NCBI GenBank assembly: GCA_036787815.1
Contig: DAIQOP010000087.1
Location: forward strand, 1-14,180
Length of the DNA stretch: 14,180 nucleotides
Source of the DNA: DATBAK01 sp036787815
GTDB taxonomy: Bacteria; Actinomycetota; Acidimicrobiia; IMCC26256; PALSA-610
Reading direction: 5' to 3'
Under the pieces are notes generated by a model. The model searched no databases. It had not been told where the DNA came from and saw only the letters and a program-made list of their open reading frames with translations. This document shows positions 12,466-14,180 of the stretch, piece by piece. Both the position numbers and the translations under genes were made by a program. Each line of letters starts with the position of its first letter. Within the stretch, counting starts at the first letter, position 1.

Positions 12466-14133
12466 ATGAGTCCCGACCCGGTCGCCCCTCCCACCGTGCG
12501 CGACTACATGCGCATTCTCGGCCGTCGTTGGTGGGTCGTCGTGATCGGCATCGTGGGCTTCACGGCCCTGCTCGTCGCGTACTCGTACCACGGCCCCACG
12601 ATCTACAAGGCCACCTCGGAGGTGCGCTTCTCCAGCGGCGACACCACGAGCGTCGCGGTGAACGCGGGCAATCGGTCGAGCGCCGGAAGCGCCAGCCAGG
12701 AAGTCCTGACCGAGGTCGAGGTCATCAAGTCGCCGAACTTCAAGAACCGGATCATCGACGCGATGAAGCTCGGGAAGAAGTCGATCAAGCAGGTCAACGT
12801 CGGTAACGTCCTCAGCACGAACGCGATCAAGATCTCGATCGGGATGAGCACCGCCAACCAGGCGGTGCTGGTTGCCGATCAGTACGCCTCCACCTACGTG
12901 CACGAGGCCCAACTGCTCCAGGCGCAGCTCACCAAGGGCCGCACCGCCTCCACCGCCGCCCAGCTCGCAACCGTGAAGCGCCAGGTCGACGGGCTCACGA
13001 CTGCCATCAGCACCGAGGCCAAGCGCATCGACGCCGCCGATCAGTCGCTCGTCGCAGCCGGCAAGACCCCGCTGCGCACCTCGGCGCTGCTCACCTCGCT
13101 CGAGTCGCAGCTGAACCAGAGCCTTCCCGGCTACACCGCGCTGCAGCAGCAGTACTTCCAGATCCTCCAGGCCAACGCGGCCGCGCAGCCGACGGTCGCT
13201 CTGATCGCCGATGCGCAGAAGCCCACGACACCCAGCCAGCCGACGCCGGTCAAATACGGAATCATCGGTGCGTTCCTCGGCATCATCTTCGGTATCGCCG
13301 GAGCCTTCGGCTTCGAGCTGCTCACCGACAAGGTCCGGTCCCGCCAGGACGTCGAGCGGTTCTCGCGTCTGCCGGTGCTCGCCACCGTGCCGCGTCGCGG
13401 CAAGCGCGGCGACGCCAACCGGCCGGTCTCCCTCACCGCTCCGGCCTCGGCCCGGGCCGAGGCGTATCGGGCCGCCCGCTCCGGCGTGCAGTTCCTGTCG
13501 ATGCGGGCACCGATGAGCCGCATCGTCGTGGCCGGCCTGCGAGCGAAGGACCACCAGGACGTCGCCGCCGCCAACCTTGCCGTCACCCTCGCCTCGGCGG
13601 GTGCTCGCGTGGTGCTCGTCGACGTCGATCTGCGGGGCGGTCAGCTCCACGATCGGTTCGGCCTCACCCGGGGCAACGGTCTCACGTCGGTGCTGCTCGG
13701 CGACTCGACCCTCGCCGAGGTCCTGCGCCCGGTCGAGGTTGCCGGCGGGGCGCTGCGCGTCCTGAGCACCGGGCCGCTTCCCCCCAACCCCGCCGACCTG
13801 GTCGCGAGCGACTCGCTGGCCGCGGTGCTCTCGCAGCTCGCCGACGGAGCCGACTTCGTGGTGATCAGCGCACCGCCGCTCCTGCCGTTCAACGATGCCC
13901 TCGCCCTCGCACGGCATGCCGACGGCGTGATCATGGTCGCGACGGCCCGCCGCACCCGGCGCCGCCAGCTTGCCGACGGGTCGGCCAAGCTCCGGCGCAT
14001 CGGAGCCCCGACAATCGGCGTGATCCTCGACGGTGGCACGCGCGGCGCCGACACCTACGAGTCCTCGATCGGGAGCGTCCAGATGGGTGAAGTCCGCGGC
14101 GACGACACGCCCTCTGCTCCGGCGACCGTCTAG
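12466..14133 (+). CDS. Wzz-type polysaccharide co-polymerase fused to a degenerate tyrosine-kinase-like domain
   Basis: This 555-residue inner-membrane protein is probably involved in chain-length control or export of exopolysaccharide or capsule. A Wzz domain starts near residue 10, with a first membrane segment at about 22-40. A periplasm-side region with a coiled-coil-like stretch (about 139-215) follows, then a Pro-rich motif (KPTTPSQPTP) and a second membrane segment (about 265-287). The cytoplasmic part (about 290-530) has the bacterial tyrosine kinase fold: Walker A' VLVDVDLRGG (383-392) is intact. The Walker A loop, however, reads LRAKDHQDVAAANLA (358-372) with no GK[ST], and Walker B reads VVISAPP (465-471) with Ser for Asp. 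The C-terminal tyrosine cluster is missing. It is likely catalytically dead. The start is ATG at 12466 with AGGAG 9 nt before it. Confidence 0.88.
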   Translation: MSPDPVAPPTVRDYMRILGRRWWVVVIGIVGFTALLVAYSYHGPTIYKATSEVRFSSGDTTSVAVNAGNRSSAGSASQEVLTEVEVIKSPNFKNRIIDAMKLGKKSIKQVNVGNVLSTNAIKISIGMSTANQAVLVADQYASTYVHEAQLLQAQLTKGRTASTAAQLATVKRQVDGLTTAISTEAKRIDAADQSLVAAGKTPLRTSALLTSLESQLNQSLPGYTALQQQYFQILQANAAAQPTVALIADAQKPTTPSQPTPVKYGIIGAFLGIIFGIAGAFGFELLTDKVRSRQDVERFSRLPVLATVPRRGKRGDANRPVSLTAPASARAEAYRAARSGVQFLSMRAPMSRIVVAGLRAKDHQDVAAANLAVTLASAGARVVLVDVDLRGGQLHDRFGLTRGNGLTSVLLGDSTLAEVLRPVEVAGGALRVLSTGPLPPNPADLVASDSLAAVLSQLADGADFVVISAPPLLPFNDALALARHADGVIMVATARRTRRRQLADGSAKLRRIGAPTIGVILDGGTRGADTYESSIGSVQMGEVRGDDTPSAPATV

Positions 14134-14140
14134 GAGGGTG

Positions 14141-14180
14141 TTGAAGAAGGCGCTTCCGTTTGGGTGCGTGGTCGTAGCGT
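14141..14180 (+). CDS. Possible start of a downstream gene (partial)
   Basis: An AGGAGG (14132-14137) overlaps the stop of the Wzz-like gene and is followed by TTG at 14141, from which the frame stays open to the window edge (MKKALPFGCVVVA). The peptide resembles the start of a signal sequence. The spacing of 3 nt between AGGAGG and TTG is shorter than usual and only 13 codons are visible, so this is tentative. A neighbouring polysaccharide gene would fit the context. Confidence 0.25.
   Translation, partial: MKKALPFGCVVVA

Noticed and set aside
12130..13917. Minus-strand 595-codon frame opposite the cysH end and the Wzz-like gene
   Set aside because: It is a shadow frame rich in Arg, Gly, Asp and His, with no domain; the plus strand has membrane segments and kinase-like motifs.

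Overview
The window is high-GC bacterial DNA, most likely from an actinomycetote. The reasons are the GC bias, frequent GTG starts, stop/start overlaps of the GTGA type, the gene order proS ... rimP-nusA-ylxR-infB, and actinobacterial-type repair genes. Something near the class Acidimicrobiia is a guess, because no rRNA or other taxonomic marker is present.

Left part, minus strand (about 1-5390): the transcription/translation operon rimP, nusA, ylxR, infB. nusA and ylxR overlap by 4 nt. A candidate promoter lies near 5388-5393, and a clean intrinsic terminator hairpin with a T tract (5275-5298) sits directly before the rimP ribosome binding site, so the leader may be an attenuator. infB uses a TTG start, has a very long Pro/Ala then Gly/Arg-rich linker, and has non-canonical residues in three of its five GTPase motifs.

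Centre (5489-9336): two DNA-repair genes lie between proS and rimP, which are often near neighbours in actinobacteria. One is a stand-alone LigD-type polymerase/primase domain on the plus strand, probably leaderless. The other is an ATP-dependent LigC-type ligase on the minus strand. They converge with a 21-nt gap. The ligase start overlaps the proS stop by 4 nt, so it is probably co-transcribed with prolyl-tRNA synthetase. No ku gene is present.

Right part, plus strand: after a 495-bp divergent intergenic region with degenerate direct repeats and several RNA hairpins come a siroheme sulfite/nitrite reductase and an iron-sulfur APS reductase. Their coding regions overlap. Together they would carry adenylyl sulfate through sulfite to sulfide. 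Last is a Wzz-type polysaccharide co-polymerase fused to a tyrosine-kinase-like domain whose Walker A and Walker B residues are degraded, so it is probably a pseudokinase. A possible next gene begins at the right edge.

Most of the window is conserved housekeeping DNA. No CRISPR array, insertion sequence, phage gene, tRNA or rRNA was seen. The main points of interest are the infB motif changes, the rimP leader, the reductase leader, the doubled cysteine sets in the reductase and the degenerate kinase domain.
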